Part shown: positions 8,060-15,139 of the stretch, one piece after another | Numbering within the stretch: the stretch's first letter is position 1 | Layout of the letters: each line of letters starts with the position of its first letter | Assembly (NCBI GenBank): GCA_016875025.1 | Contig: VGSH01000025.1 | Span: forward strand, 1 to 32,146 | DNA from: Deltaproteobacteria bacterium | Lineage (GTDB): Bacteria; Desulfobacterota; WTBG01; CAIYCZ01; CAIRTM01 | DNA: 32,146 bases | Direction: 5' to 3' | The notes under the pieces: model-generated | Seen by the model: the letters and a program-made list of their open reading frames with translations, nothing else | Told to the model about the DNA's origin: nothing | Databases searched by the model: none | Position numbers and translations under genes: made by a program

Positions 8060-9112
8060 ATGACTGCTGACCTGCATGCCACACCCGAAAAACTGCACCT
8101 CATGGATCGCACGCGCTATGCCTGCAAAATAAGCGGCATACATGCCGTGCGAGGCCTCACCTTCGCGCTTGGCCGCAGGCGAACCCTGCAGCTCGGGCGC
8201 CTGCTGGGCCGTGCGCTGTACGCCGTAGCCGGCCGCCTTCGAAAAAAAATACTGCTGAACCTTGATATCGCGTTCGGAACGGCAATACCCGTGAACCACA
8301 AGCACGCAATCGCACGTGATGCCTGTACGCACTTCTGCGCCAACTGGGCGGAGCTGTTTTTTGCAGCCGAACCGCGCCGACGTGAAGCATGCATGCACCA
8401 CATCACCATCGCCGGTCGGGAGCATCTGGACAGTGCGCTTGCGCGCGGCTGCGGAGTGATCGCTGTCAGCGCGCACATGGGTGTCTATTCCCTGATCGGG
8501 CCCCGGCTTGAACACGACGGATATCGCTTTCTCATGGTCGTCCGAGATCTTGAAAGCGTATCGGGATCGGCAATGTATGCGCGCTGCCGGGAGATGATCG
8601 GCCTGCGCGCAGTGGCGACCGTTCCCGAAAAACAATTTTTAAAAAACACGCTTGGCATGCTGCGATCAGGAGGTATTGTCGGCATCATTGCTGATGAAAA
8701 CAGACGCCGGGGCGGCATTTTTGTCAATTTTTTCGGGCGTAGCGCTTCGACCGCGCCCGGGCCGGCCGCGCTGGCCCGGCGCACCGGCGCAGCTATTGTG
8801 CCGATGTTTATCGTGCGCAACCAAGATGACACCCAGACCATCCATATCCACGAACCGATTTTTTGCACACGCGGCGCAGATGAGCAGGCTGATGTGCGCA
8901 CGGCAACCGCAGCTTTTACACAGGCAATTGAGCTGCAGATCAGGCAGGATCCGGCCCAGTGGCCCTGGAACACCTGGCGCTGGCGCACCCAGCCGCACGG
9001 CAAAGATCCTGGCGCAAAGATACGCAAGAAGAATACGCTCAAGCGCATCCGCAGATTTTTTAGACGCATGCGCGCTCGCGGACAGGCCCCGCAACGCAAA
9101 CGGCCCGCTTAA
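8060..9112 (+). CDS. LpxL/HtrB-like lysophospholipid (lipid A) acyltransferase
   Basis: A 350-residue member of the LPLAT lipid A acyltransferase group, which adds a secondary acyl chain to lipid A at the inner membrane. Evidence: NLDIAFG near residue 67; the active-site region ISAHMG-like at His139; GIIADENRRRGGIFVNFFGR (208-227), which matches the family's D-Q...G-x-F-V-x-F-F-G block; TGAAIVPMF; and PWNTWRWRT in place of the usual W-x-W-x-H-R-R-W. Oddity: the H-x4-D/E motif reads H-M-G-V-Y-S, so the acidic partner is Ser144. The C-terminal tail is very basic. Start: the ATG at 8060 follows AGGA by 9 nt; a TTG at 8039 in the same frame is an alternative. Its position after wzm/wzt supports a role in lipopolysaccharide. 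Confidence 0.8.
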   Translation: MTADLHATPEKLHLMDRTRYACKISGIHAVRGLTFALGRRRTLQLGRLLGRALYAVAGRLRKKILLNLDIAFGTAIPVNHKHAIARDACTHFCANWAELFFAAEPRRREACMHHITIAGREHLDSALARGCGVIAVSAHMGVYSLIGPRLEHDGYRFLMVVRDLESVSGSAMYARCREMIGLRAVATVPEKQFLKNTLGMLRSGGIVGIIADENRRRGGIFVNFFGRSASTAPGPAALARRTGAAIVPMFIVRNQDDTQTIHIHEPIFCTRGADEQADVRTATAAFTQAIELQIRQDPAQWPWNTWRWRTQPHGKDPGAKIRKKNTLKRIRRFFRRMRARGQAPQRKRPA

Positions 9113-9179
9113 CTTCAAACGCAGCAGTCTCTACTCGCTCTGCTGCAACGCAACGACACCACCCCGCACAGGAGCAATA

Positions 9180-10829
9180 ATGCAGACGTTTATTATCATC
9201 GGCGGAGTTGCCGGCGGCGCATCAGCCGCGGCCCGGCTCAGACGGCTTAATGAAACAGCCCGCATTATCGTAATCGAACGCGGGCCATACATATCATTTG
9301 CAAACTGCGGCCTGCCCTACCATATCGGCTCGGTCATATCGGAACGCGACAGCCTGCTGGTAACCCGGGCAGCGTTTTTTTCAAAGCGGTTTAATGTGGA
9401 AGTGCGCACCGCAACCACGGCTACCGCGATCGATCCGGCTGCGCAGACAGTGCACGTCGTTGACAATACAACGGGAGAGTCCGCCAGCCTGCGCTATGAC
9501 GCGCTAGTGCTGGCCCCGGGCGCCCGCCCGCGCATACCTCCGGTTTCCGGCACCGATGTGAGCGGCGTTTTCAGCCTGCGCACCATGCAGGATATGGACG
9601 CCATTATCGCGTTCGTTAAGGAAAAATCGCCGGCACAGGCCGTGATTGCCGGAGGCGGCTTCATCGGCCTTGAGGTTGCCGAAAACCTGCACCATCTGGG
9701 CATCAAAGTGACTATTGTTCAGCGCGGCCCGCAGGTCATGAAGCATCTTGACACCGAAATCGCCGCCGCGCTGCACAAGCATCTGCGCTCGCAGGGTATT
9801 GAGCTGCGCATGGGCAATGCCATGCGCGATATCGCGCCGACGGGAAACGGGCTTGCGGTGAACCTCGAAAACGGCGACCGGCTTTCCTGCGATATGGTCG
9901 TGGCCGGACTGGGGGTACAGCCCGAGTCGGATCTGGCCCGCGCTGCCGGACTTGAAATCAGCGACAGCGGCGGCATTGTGGTCAATGACCGTTTGCAGAC
10001 AACCGACCCCCGCATCTACGCGGTCGGCGATGCGATTGAAGTGCGCCACCTCGTCAGCGGATGCCGCACACTGCTGCCGCTGGCCGGACCCGCCAACCGC
10101 CAGGGACGCCTTGCGGCCGACAATATCTGCGGGGCTGACCGGGCGTTCGCACCGGTACAGGGAACCGAAATTATCGGACTGTTCGGCATGGCCGCCGGCC
10201 GCACGGGCCTGTCTGAAAAAGAACTCGCTTCAGGATCGCAGCCCTTCGGGACAGCCCTGATCCATCCCCTGCACCATGCCGGCTATTATCCGGGCGCGCG
10301 CCAGATGACCCTGAAGCTCATGTTCTCACGGCCAGATGGCCGCATCCTGGGAGCCCAGGCCGTTGGTTGTGAGGGCGTTGACAAGCGCATTGACGTGCTG
10401 GCAACCGCGATCCGGGCCGGCCTGAGCGTGCATGACCTGGCAGGCCTTGAGCTGGCCTATGCGCCGCAGTTCGGGTCCGCCAAGGATCCCGTCAACATGA
10501 TCGGCTTTGTTGCGGAAAATATTTTGAACGGCAGGGTGCATACGGCCGGCTGGCATGAGGTTGAACTGCTCTCAAAAACCCACACCCTGCTCGATGTGCG
10601 CACCCCGGCGGAATTTGCCGCCGGTACGATCGCAGGGGCCGTCAACATTCCGCTCGACGAACTGCGGGATCGTCTTGATGAGGTGCCTCGCTTACCCCTG
10701 CTTATTTTCTGCGCGGTCGGCTTGCGCGGCTACCTCGCGGCCCGCATCCTCGCGCATCACGGTTTTGAATGCCGCAATCTGAGCGGAGGCTATACAACCT
10801 ACAGCCTGGTCATGCGCAACAGCACATGA
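9180..10829 (+). CDS. CoA-disulfide reductase / FAD-dependent pyridine nucleotide-disulfide oxidoreductase with C-terminal rhodanese domain
   Basis: A 549-residue flavoprotein. The N-terminal FAD fold starts IIGGVAGGASAAARLRR (6-22). The single redox cysteine of the CoADR/Nox/Npr group is Cys43 in SFANCGLPY. The NAD(P)H-binding fold is AVIAGGGFIGLEVAENL-like (about 155-170). The C-terminal ~100 residues form a rhodanese domain (LLDVRTPAEFAAGTI) with its own cysteine, Cys511, in CAVGLRGY. Fusions like this (CoADR-RHD) reduce CoA disulfide or persulfides/polysulfide with NAD(P)H, linking to sulfur metabolism or redox balance. AGGAG stands 6 nt before the ATG, which fixes the start although the frame stays open upstream into the acyltransferase gene. 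It is 67 bp after that gene and on the same strand. Confidence 0.9.
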   Translation: MQTFIIIGGVAGGASAAARLRRLNETARIIVIERGPYISFANCGLPYHIGSVISERDSLLVTRAAFFSKRFNVEVRTATTATAIDPAAQTVHVVDNTTGESASLRYDALVLAPGARPRIPPVSGTDVSGVFSLRTMQDMDAIIAFVKEKSPAQAVIAGGGFIGLEVAENLHHLGIKVTIVQRGPQVMKHLDTEIAAALHKHLRSQGIELRMGNAMRDIAPTGNGLAVNLENGDRLSCDMVVAGLGVQPESDLARAAGLEISDSGGIVVNDRLQTTDPRIYAVGDAIEVRHLVSGCRTLLPLAGPANRQGRLAADNICGADRAFAPVQGTEIIGLFGMAAGRTGLSEKELASGSQPFGTALIHPLHHAGYYPGARQMTLKLMFSRPDGRILGAQAVGCEGVDKRIDVLATAIRAGLSVHDLAGLELAYAPQFGSAKDPVNMIGFVAENILNGRVHTAGWHEVELLSKTHTLLDVRTPAEFAAGTIAGAVNIPLDELRDRLDEVPRLPLLIFCAVGLRGYLAARILAHHGFECRNLSGGYTTYSLVMRNST

Positions 10830-10872
10830 CCGGAGCATTTTCCTTTTTACTGCATCCCTTGCAAAGAGAAAA

Positions 10873-10960
10873 CCCGTTCGTGGTGAGCTTGTCGAACCAT
10901 GAACGGGCTCTGGTAAACTACAGCAGCCGTTCGTCCCTTCGACAGGCTCAGGGCGATCGG
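10873..10960. repeat. Paired inverted repeat, REPIN-like
   Basis: Two hairpin-forming units lie back to back after the CoADR gene. Unit 1 (10873-10907) has arms CCCGTTCGTGGT and ACCATGAACGGG. Unit 2 (10927-10960) starts CCGTTCGTCCC and closes with GGGCGATCGG. Unit 2 read backwards resembles unit 1 (GAGC-y-TGTCGAA...GAACGG), so the pair is an inverted doublet. I recognise the CTTCGACAGGCTCAGGG core as a short repeat common in many environmental bacterial genomes. No RAYT transposase is in the window. Confidence 0.7.
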
Positions 10961-11036
10961 TTCTTTTTTTGAGGCTCTACTATTTAGAAAAATGATCTCG
11001 TACAGGCGTTATGCGGAGAGGATCAATGCAGGAAAA

Positions 11037-11432
11037 TTATTTTCTTGCGCGGCCCGGCTTTACGTATTCAGCCGTGACATTGGTGCGGATGCCGCCCCGG
11101 GCGCTCCAGCAGGTTTCAACCCGCATGGCAAGCGGCCGGCAGGCTGCCACCAGATCGTCCAGAATCCGGTTGGTGATATCCTCGTAGAAAATCCCCTGAT
11201 TGCGATACTGCTGCAGGTAGAATTTGAGACTTTTGAGCTCAAGGCAGGTTGTGCCGGGCGTGTAGGTAATGGTAACGGTTCCGAAATCAGGCTGCCCGGT
11301 TTTGGGACAGACCGACGTGAACTCGGGCTGGATGATCTCAATGGTATACCGGCGTTTGGGATGCGGGTTGGCGAACACCTCCAGCATCGCCACACCTGTT
11401 TTTTTCAAAACCGGTTTTTTCTGGGCAGCCAC
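11037..11432 (-). CDS. queF: NADPH-dependent 7-cyano-7-deazaguanine reductase (preQ0 reductase)
   Basis: A 131-residue unimodular QueF, which reduces preQ0 to preQ1 in queuosine biosynthesis. The active-site cysteine is in [13 protein letters not shown] (Cys42 in this numbering), and the QueF motif E-L-K-S-L-K-F-Y is at about 65-72. [13 protein letters not shown] and the CWSARGGI stretch also match. I chose the GTG at 11432-11430 because AGAGG sits 8 nt upstream of it. An in-frame ATG at 11513 would add 27 residues without homology and without a ribosome-binding site, and would abut a repeat. The gene stands alone; other queuosine genes are not in the window. It converges on the CoADR gene across the REPIN-like doublet. 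Confidence 0.92.
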   Translation of the reverse strand: MAAQKKPVLKKTGVAMLEVFANPHPKRRYTIEIIQPEFTSVCPKTGQPDFGTVTITYTPGTTCLELKSLKFYLQQYRNQGIFYEDITNRILDDLVAACRPLAMRVETCWSARGGIRTNVTAEYVKPGRARK

Positions 11433-11513
11433 GTTTTTAACCTCTCTGCGATACTCTGTCCTGTTCCGAAATTCAAACAAACTAAAAAAATGCACCGCCA
11501 AATTTTGGGGCAC

Positions 11514-11604
11514 TGTAGGCCGGCCTAATCCGCCGTGGCGGAGTGTCCGGCGTTTTTTATTTGGAGTATTCTACCGGACACGCTTTCGCTTTGTCCGGCC
11601 TACA
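11514..11604. repeat. Palindromic repeat with TGTAGGCCGG / CCGGCCTACA ends
   Basis: A 91-bp element with perfect 10-bp inverted ends (11514-11523 and 11595-11604). Inside, GTGTCCGGCG (about 11553) and CCGGACACGC (about 11574) form a second inverted pair, giving nested stems around an AT-rich centre. It lies between queF and the CBS gene and carries no ORF. Confidence 0.65.
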
Positions 11605-11697
11605 TCTTGTGGAAATAATTCGTAGGAACCGTTTTCCGCAGCAGAGCTGCGACGAAGGATGAGCGTTTTTCAAAAGCCTGCTAATGAATGACCGACA

Positions 11698-12279
11698 TCA
11701 CCTCATACCCGCCCTTACGCAGCGATTCCGCAATCGGGTCGACATCGCATTTTTTAAGACGGAAAAAATAATATTAGGGCCCGGGGCATCGCCCATGCCC
11801 ACGCTGAGGATATCGCCGCCTTTTTTCTTGATGATGCGCGACACGCTTTCAAAGGCCTCCGCGTCATCTCCCAGCAGGATATCAATGCGCGAGCTGGCCT
11901 GCAGCACGCCCATGATCTCTATGAAGGCGGCAAGGATATCCACGACTGTTACAATACCGACCAGTTTGCCGTCTTCAAGGACCGGCAGCCCGTCGGTTTT
12001 ATGCTGATAGATGCGCCGGGCCGCTTCTTCAAGATTTTCCTCAGGCCCGATGGTGACCGGGTCCGTGTTCATCACATCCTTGATGAGTATTGCATTACCG
12101 CCGGGCAGCAGCAGTACCTGGCGCAGATCGCTCTCGGAAACAAAGCCGACAAATGTTTCACGGTCTACAACCGGCAGGTGCCGGATGTTGCTTGCATGGA
12201 GCAGATGCAGGGCATCATTCACGGTGGCCGAAGGGGCGATGGTAATGACCTCGCGGACCATTCTGCGTGCGACTTTCAC
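11698..12279 (-). CDS. CBS-domain protein with C-terminal ACT-like domain, apparent frameshift near the 3' end
   Basis: A 193-residue product as written. Two CBS domains (about 1-55 and 65-120), each with a D-G-L/H-L-P-V-V/L core, probably bind an adenine nucleotide; an ACT-like segment starts at about 130 (SSRIDILLGDD). This architecture is usually called acetoin-utilisation AcuB-like, but its role is not established. The GTG start at 12279 has AAGGAG 6 nt upstream. After residue 171 the frame yields a basic, unrelated tail. In the neighbouring frame the sequence continues as FFRLKKCDVDPIAESLRKGG and ends at 11681, which is what the family predicts. The shift falls in a six-base T run (+ strand A 11763-11768); seven T would restore the frame. 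Either the gene is mutated or the sequence has an error here. Confidence 0.8.
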   Translation of the reverse strand: MKVARRMVREVITIAPSATVNDALHLLHASNIRHLPVVDRETFVGFVSESDLRQVLLLPGGNAILIKDVMNTDPVTIGPEENLEEAARRIYQHKTDGLPVLEDGKLVGIVTVVDILAAFIEIMGVLQASSRIDILLGDDAEAFESVSRIIKKKGGDILSVGMGDAPGPNIIFSVLKNAMSTRLRNRCVRAGMR

Positions 12280-12323
12280 GGCGCTCTCCTTATAACGAAG
12301 ACAATGCGTTGTTGTATGCACCA

Positions 12324-12353
12324 ATACTACTATCAACTGAAACGCAATGTCAA
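12324..12353 (-). promoter_or_regulatory. Candidate promoter for the CBS gene
   Basis: On the minus strand TTGACA (12353-12348), 18 bp spacer, TAGTAT (12329-12324). The -35 box is perfect and the -10 matches four of six. It is 45 nt upstream of the GTG start and its ribosome-binding site. Confidence 0.5.
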
Positions 12354-12474
12354 TTTTTTTGAGAGCGTGCGTTGCCGGTACAACACGAGACGGGATGCTG
12401 AGGCGGGGTGTGTGCCGGCTGCAGCTGTTCAGGCAAACAGCGCATGTACAGCTGTAACCGACAGACCTGAGGTT

Positions 12475-13740
12475 TTATGCAGCGTTCTGCGAAGCGCGCC
12501 GGACCCCAAAGCGGCTCCTGTCGCCGGAGCGAGCATTCGGCTTCCGGGCCGGCTTTGATGAGACAGCCGGACGCCGTGTCTTGTACATCGGCCGGCGCGG
12601 ACGGTCCGATACCTCGGATGCGTCGGCCGCAAAACCTTCCATATGCCCGTGCTGCAAACGATCGCCCAGCATCCGCTTGATTGAACCGGCTGTTGAGCCG
12701 TCGCTGCCGGTGACAAAGGTGAAGGCTTCGCCCAGAGCGCTGGCGCGGCCCGTGCGGCCCGTGCGATGCGTGTAGGCATCAACCGTGTCGGGTATATCGT
12801 AATTGATAACATGCGACACACCGCGCACATCAATGCCGCGCGCGGCAACATCGGTTGCGACCAGTATTTTATACGTGCCGCGCCCGAACCCGTCCAGGGC
12901 CTTCTGACGGTTATTCTGAGACAGGTTGCCGTGCAAAGCCGTGGCCCGATGGCCCGAGCTCTCAAGCTGATGGGCAATAGTTTTGGCGCGCATCTTTGTG
13001 CGGGCGAACACCAGCACCGGTCCGGTCGGGGTTGATGCCAGCAGCTTTTTCAGCAGATCCGTTTTGCGGGCGGTCTGCACCGGATAGAACACATGCGACA
13101 CCGAGTCGATCGGCGCGGTGTGGCCGATCTGCACCCGTACCGGATTATTCAACACGGCGTCGGCCAGATGACGGATGTCGTCGGGCATGGTCGCGGAAAA
13201 CAGCAGGGTCTGGCGCTTGACGGGCAGCGCGCGGATGATCTTTTTAATATCCGGCAGAAAACCCATGTCAAACATGTGATCAGCCTCATCCAGCACCAGC
13301 ATATCGATGGCGGAAACATCGATCGTGCCGCGCTGAATATGATCGAGCAGCCGACCGGGGCAGGCGCAAATGATATTCACGCCCCGCTTCAGTGACATGA
13401 TCTGCGGCTGCATGCTGACGCCGCCGTAAATGCTCATGCTGCGCAGCCCGGTGCCGCGCCCCAGCTGGCCGATTACCTTGTTGGTCTGCTCGGTCAGCTC
13501 GCGCGTAGGCGCGATGATCAGGGCTCTGACCTTTTTGCGCGGCCCCTGCATGAGCTGCTGCAGTATGGGCAGCACAAACGCGGCGGTCTTGCCGGTGCCG
13601 GTCTGGGCCAGGCCCATGACATCGCTGCCGCCCAGTATCGGAGCTATTGTCTGCGCCTGGATCGGGGTGGGCTCGCGAAAGTTAAGCGCCTGAATGTTGG
13701 CTCGTATTGTTGCGTGAAAATTGAAATCATTAAAATTCAT
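12475..13740 (-). CDS. DEAD-box ATP-dependent RNA helicase, RhlE-like
   Basis: A 421-residue helicase. The Q motif (FREPTPIQAQT, 21-31), motif I AQTGTGKT (45-52), Ia PTRELTEQ (79-86), II DEAD (151-154), III SAT (182-184), V ARGIDV and VI HRTGRTGRA are all intact. A lysine/arginine-rich tail of about 55 residues follows, as in RhlE-type proteins that use it for RNA binding. Role: ATP-driven RNA unwinding in ribosome assembly or mRNA turnover, often cold-induced. AGAAGAA is about 6 nt before the ATG. The upstream 400 bp hold a promoter, a terminator hairpin and a mobile-looking repeat, so expression may be controlled in a long leader (see 14036-14177). Confidence 0.92.
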   Translation of the reverse strand: MNFNDFNFHATIRANIQALNFREPTPIQAQTIAPILGGSDVMGLAQTGTGKTAAFVLPILQQLMQGPRKKVRALIIAPTRELTEQTNKVIGQLGRGTGLRSMSIYGGVSMQPQIMSLKRGVNIICACPGRLLDHIQRGTIDVSAIDMLVLDEADHMFDMGFLPDIKKIIRALPVKRQTLLFSATMPDDIRHLADAVLNNPVRVQIGHTAPIDSVSHVFYPVQTARKTDLLKKLLASTPTGPVLVFARTKMRAKTIAHQLESSGHRATALHGNLSQNNRQKALDGFGRGTYKILVATDVAARGIDVRGVSHVINYDIPDTVDAYTHRTGRTGRASALGEAFTFVTGSDGSTAGSIKRMLGDRLQHGHMEGFAADASEVSDRPRRPMYKTRRPAVSSKPARKPNARSGDRSRFGVRRASQNAA

Positions 13741-13872
13741 TACGTATTCTTCTTTCTTTTTGTGGTGTTACTGCTTTTGTGGTGTTGCATGTTTCAAAAC
13801 AAACTATGCCGGCCCTGATGCCGGTCCGGTATGTGGGTCTACTGTGGGATGTGTGCTGCTCCTTCTATAACC

Positions 13873-13992
13873 GGCTGTTGAAAAATGTCCACCTACTGCG
13901 TTGCGCTCGTCACTCGTCTTTGCGGCGTACGGAAAAGTACGCCTCATTCCTCATGATGTCGCGCGCCTTGCATCTGCACTTTTTGAACAGCC
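13873..13992. repeat. 120-bp MITE-like repeat with GGCTGTT-n-AAAAA inverted ends
   Basis: The left end GGCTGTTGAAAAA (13873-13885) is matched by TTTTTGAACAGCC (13980-13992) at the right, 12 of 13 pairs. The middle has a perfect hairpin GGCGTAC-GGAAAA-GTACGCC (13924-13943). The sequence TATAA flanks both sides within a few bases, possibly part of a target duplication. There is no transposase ORF. I recognise this as a dispersed element type seen in deltaproteobacterial genomes. It lies in the leader of the helicase gene. Confidence 0.7.
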
Positions 13993-14035
13993 TATAAAAC
14001 AAACCTTTTTCATAACGCTGTGTTGCAGTCCAGCA

Positions 14036-14078
14036 TAAAAAAAGCCCTGCGGATTTAATTTAAAATCCACTGGGCTTT
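14036..14078 (-). terminator. Intrinsic terminator
   Basis: Read on the minus strand: AAAGCCC, a 3-nt internal bulge, GGATTT, short loop, AAATCC, 3-nt bulge, GGGCTTT and then a run of T ending at about 14036. The stem has 13 base pairs. It lies about 300 nt downstream of the zinc-ribbon gene and about 300 nt upstream of the helicase start. Confidence 0.7.
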
Positions 14079-14142
14079 GCATTTAAAACTTACTGGATTT
14101 CAGATTAGGTTTTCAGCGAAACGCTGAAGGCTTTTAAAATTC
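14036..14142 (-). ncRNA. Candidate small RNA or attenuation leader upstream of the helicase
   Basis: The stretch from the predicted transcription start (about 14142, 7 nt past the -10) to the U-tract at 14036 is about 105 nt and has no ORF with a ribosome-binding site. It begins with a 7-bp hairpin (14128-14112) and ends with an intrinsic terminator (14078-14036). A segment AAATCCA at 14100-14094 can pair with TGGATTT at 14069-14063, the inner 5' arm of the terminator, so a terminated and a read-through fold are both possible. Either a free small RNA or a regulated leader for the DEAD-box gene, whose ATG is 296 bp further on, would fit. This is an inference from sequence only. Confidence 0.45.
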
Positions 14143-14148
14143 TTTAGC

Positions 14149-14177
14149 AGAATATACGATACATAACTAAATGTCAA
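14149..14177 (-). promoter_or_regulatory. Candidate sigma-70 promoter upstream of the terminator/leader
   Basis: Minus strand TTGACA (14177-14172), a perfect -35, then TATTCT (14154-14149) at 17 bp or TATATT (14156-14151) at 15 bp. The surrounding 60 bp are AT-rich. No closer promoter is evident for the DEAD-box gene. Confidence 0.5.
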
Positions 14178-14336
14178 TTGTTTTATTTAATCTGTGAATA
14201 TAACCTGTTATGTGCCCTGCCCTGTTAAACCTGGCAGTTCACCCTGGCGCGGTTATGTGTTGTGCCCCACACAAATATTTCCAAGCGTTTAAGTCCAATG
14301 CAGCCTGGTGGGCTTTCACATTTACAATGAGCTGTT

Positions 14337-14374
14337 GCTGACAATGTATATTCATTGAAACATACACCGTCAGC
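14337..14374 (-). other. Stem-loop immediately after the zinc-ribbon gene
   Basis: GCTGAC/GTCAGC form an outer 6-bp stem and TGTAT/ATACA an inner 5-bp stem, separated by 2-nt bulges. It begins 2 nt past the stop codon of the gene at 14376. No T run follows, so it could stabilise the mRNA end rather than terminate transcription on its own. Confidence 0.35.
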
Positions 14375-14375
14375 G

Positions 14376-14690
14376 TCACTCAGGCTTGCCCGGCATCCTT
14401 ACGCTGAGGAAGAAAATATTCCGAGACAAGCCGGAAGGGCAGCAAAACCACTCGACCGCATCCAGCTTCGGCAGGCAGATATGCCGCGGGTCGGCCGCAT
14501 ACGCTCCGCAAAACTGGCACCTGTAGGTATCCTCAAATTTGCCCGGATTGCATAAATGTTTTGCGTTGCTCGTGGTCCTGCCGCAGGTCTTGCAGGTATA
14601 CACTTTTTTTACGGCACTTTTTGCGGTCGAAGCTTTCTTTTCAGGTGCTTTTTTCGCAGCAGGCTTTTTAACGACTTTTTTGGTTACCAT
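14376..14690 (-). CDS. Small zinc-ribbon protein with Lys/Ala-rich N-terminus
   Basis: A 104-residue protein. Residues 1-30 are a KKxAAKK-type basic region like histone H1 tails, suggesting nucleic-acid contact. Two cysteine motifs follow: YTCKTCGRTTSNAKHLCNP (31-49) and YRCQFCGAYAADPRHICLP (56-74), each C-x2-C-G...H-x-C, probably binding zinc. A third repeat seems to begin at WFCC but lacks the second C-G pair and the closing H-x-C, so the last 25 residues look degenerate. I recognise the fold as a proteobacterial zinc-ribbon family without known function. AAGGAG stands 7 nt upstream of the ATG. A 22-nt hairpin (14729-14750, CCCTGCGTG/CATGCAGGG) lies in its probable 5' leader. Confidence 0.75.
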   Translation of the reverse strand: MVTKKVVKKPAAKKAPEKKASTAKSAVKKVYTCKTCGRTTSNAKHLCNPGKFEDTYRCQFCGAYAADPRHICLPKLDAVEWFCCPSGLSRNIFFLSVRMPGKPE

Positions 14691-15139
14691 ATGGATTCTC
14701 CTTTTAAATGGGCAAACATGTACGGCTTCCCTGCGTGCCTACATGCAGGGTGTATGCCATTTCAGAAACAGCCGGCTGGCCGCTAAAATACAAAAGCTTT
14801 TAAAACGGGTTGGAAGCCTTCCGTGCTTTATGCCTGAAAAAATTTTCAGGGTAAAACAAGGCTGAAAGCATGGCATAATGGGAGACGGGGAGATAAATAG
14901 AGAGCATTTTCAAACAGTTGCCGGTAATGTGCCGTTTTGGCACGAATGCCCGGCCGGCATTGCGTACCTGTCACCGATAAGCATTGAGATATCCTGAATC
15001 GGATTGAAAAACATGACCTGCAGGGCCCGCATGATCAAGTCAAACCTGTTACCTCTGACTTGAACAGGGGGATGCCACCCCGCACGTGATACGGGCAAAC
15101 GCACAGCAGCAATCTCAACACTACAATACACTAAAAAGC
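14691..15139. other. 449-bp gap between zinc-ribbon gene and D-aminoacylase gene
   Basis: No supported gene. It holds the hairpin CCCTGCGTG-CCTA-CATGCAGGG (14729-14750) near the start of the zinc-ribbon gene, and an 18-bp palindrome CCTGAAAA-AA-TTTTCAGG (14833-14850). The 124-codon minus-strand frame over 14910-15284 runs into the D-aminoacylase gene out of frame and shows no family resemblance. Confidence 0.5.

Larger units (their letters stand above)
13741..14375. other. 635-bp gene-free region between the helicase and zinc-ribbon genes
   Basis: No convincing ORF on either strand. From left to right it holds a direct repeat of TTTGTGGTGTT (about 13759-13788), an inverted-end repeat (13873-13992), an intrinsic terminator on the minus strand (14036-14078), a 17-bp hairpin TTCAGCG-AAA-CGCTGAA (14112-14128), a minus-strand promoter (14149-14177) and a stem-loop just after the zinc-ribbon gene (14337-14374). 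Between about 14180 and 14336 I see nothing further. Confidence 0.7.

Noticed and set aside
11433-11513. Longer queF from the ATG at 11513
   Set aside because: Adds 27 residues without homology; the GTG at 11432 has AGAGG at the right distance.
13741-14375. CRISPR array or tRNA genes in the largest gap
   Set aside because: No regularly spaced direct repeats and no cloverleaf; the repeats there are inverted and single. None was seen elsewhere in the window either.
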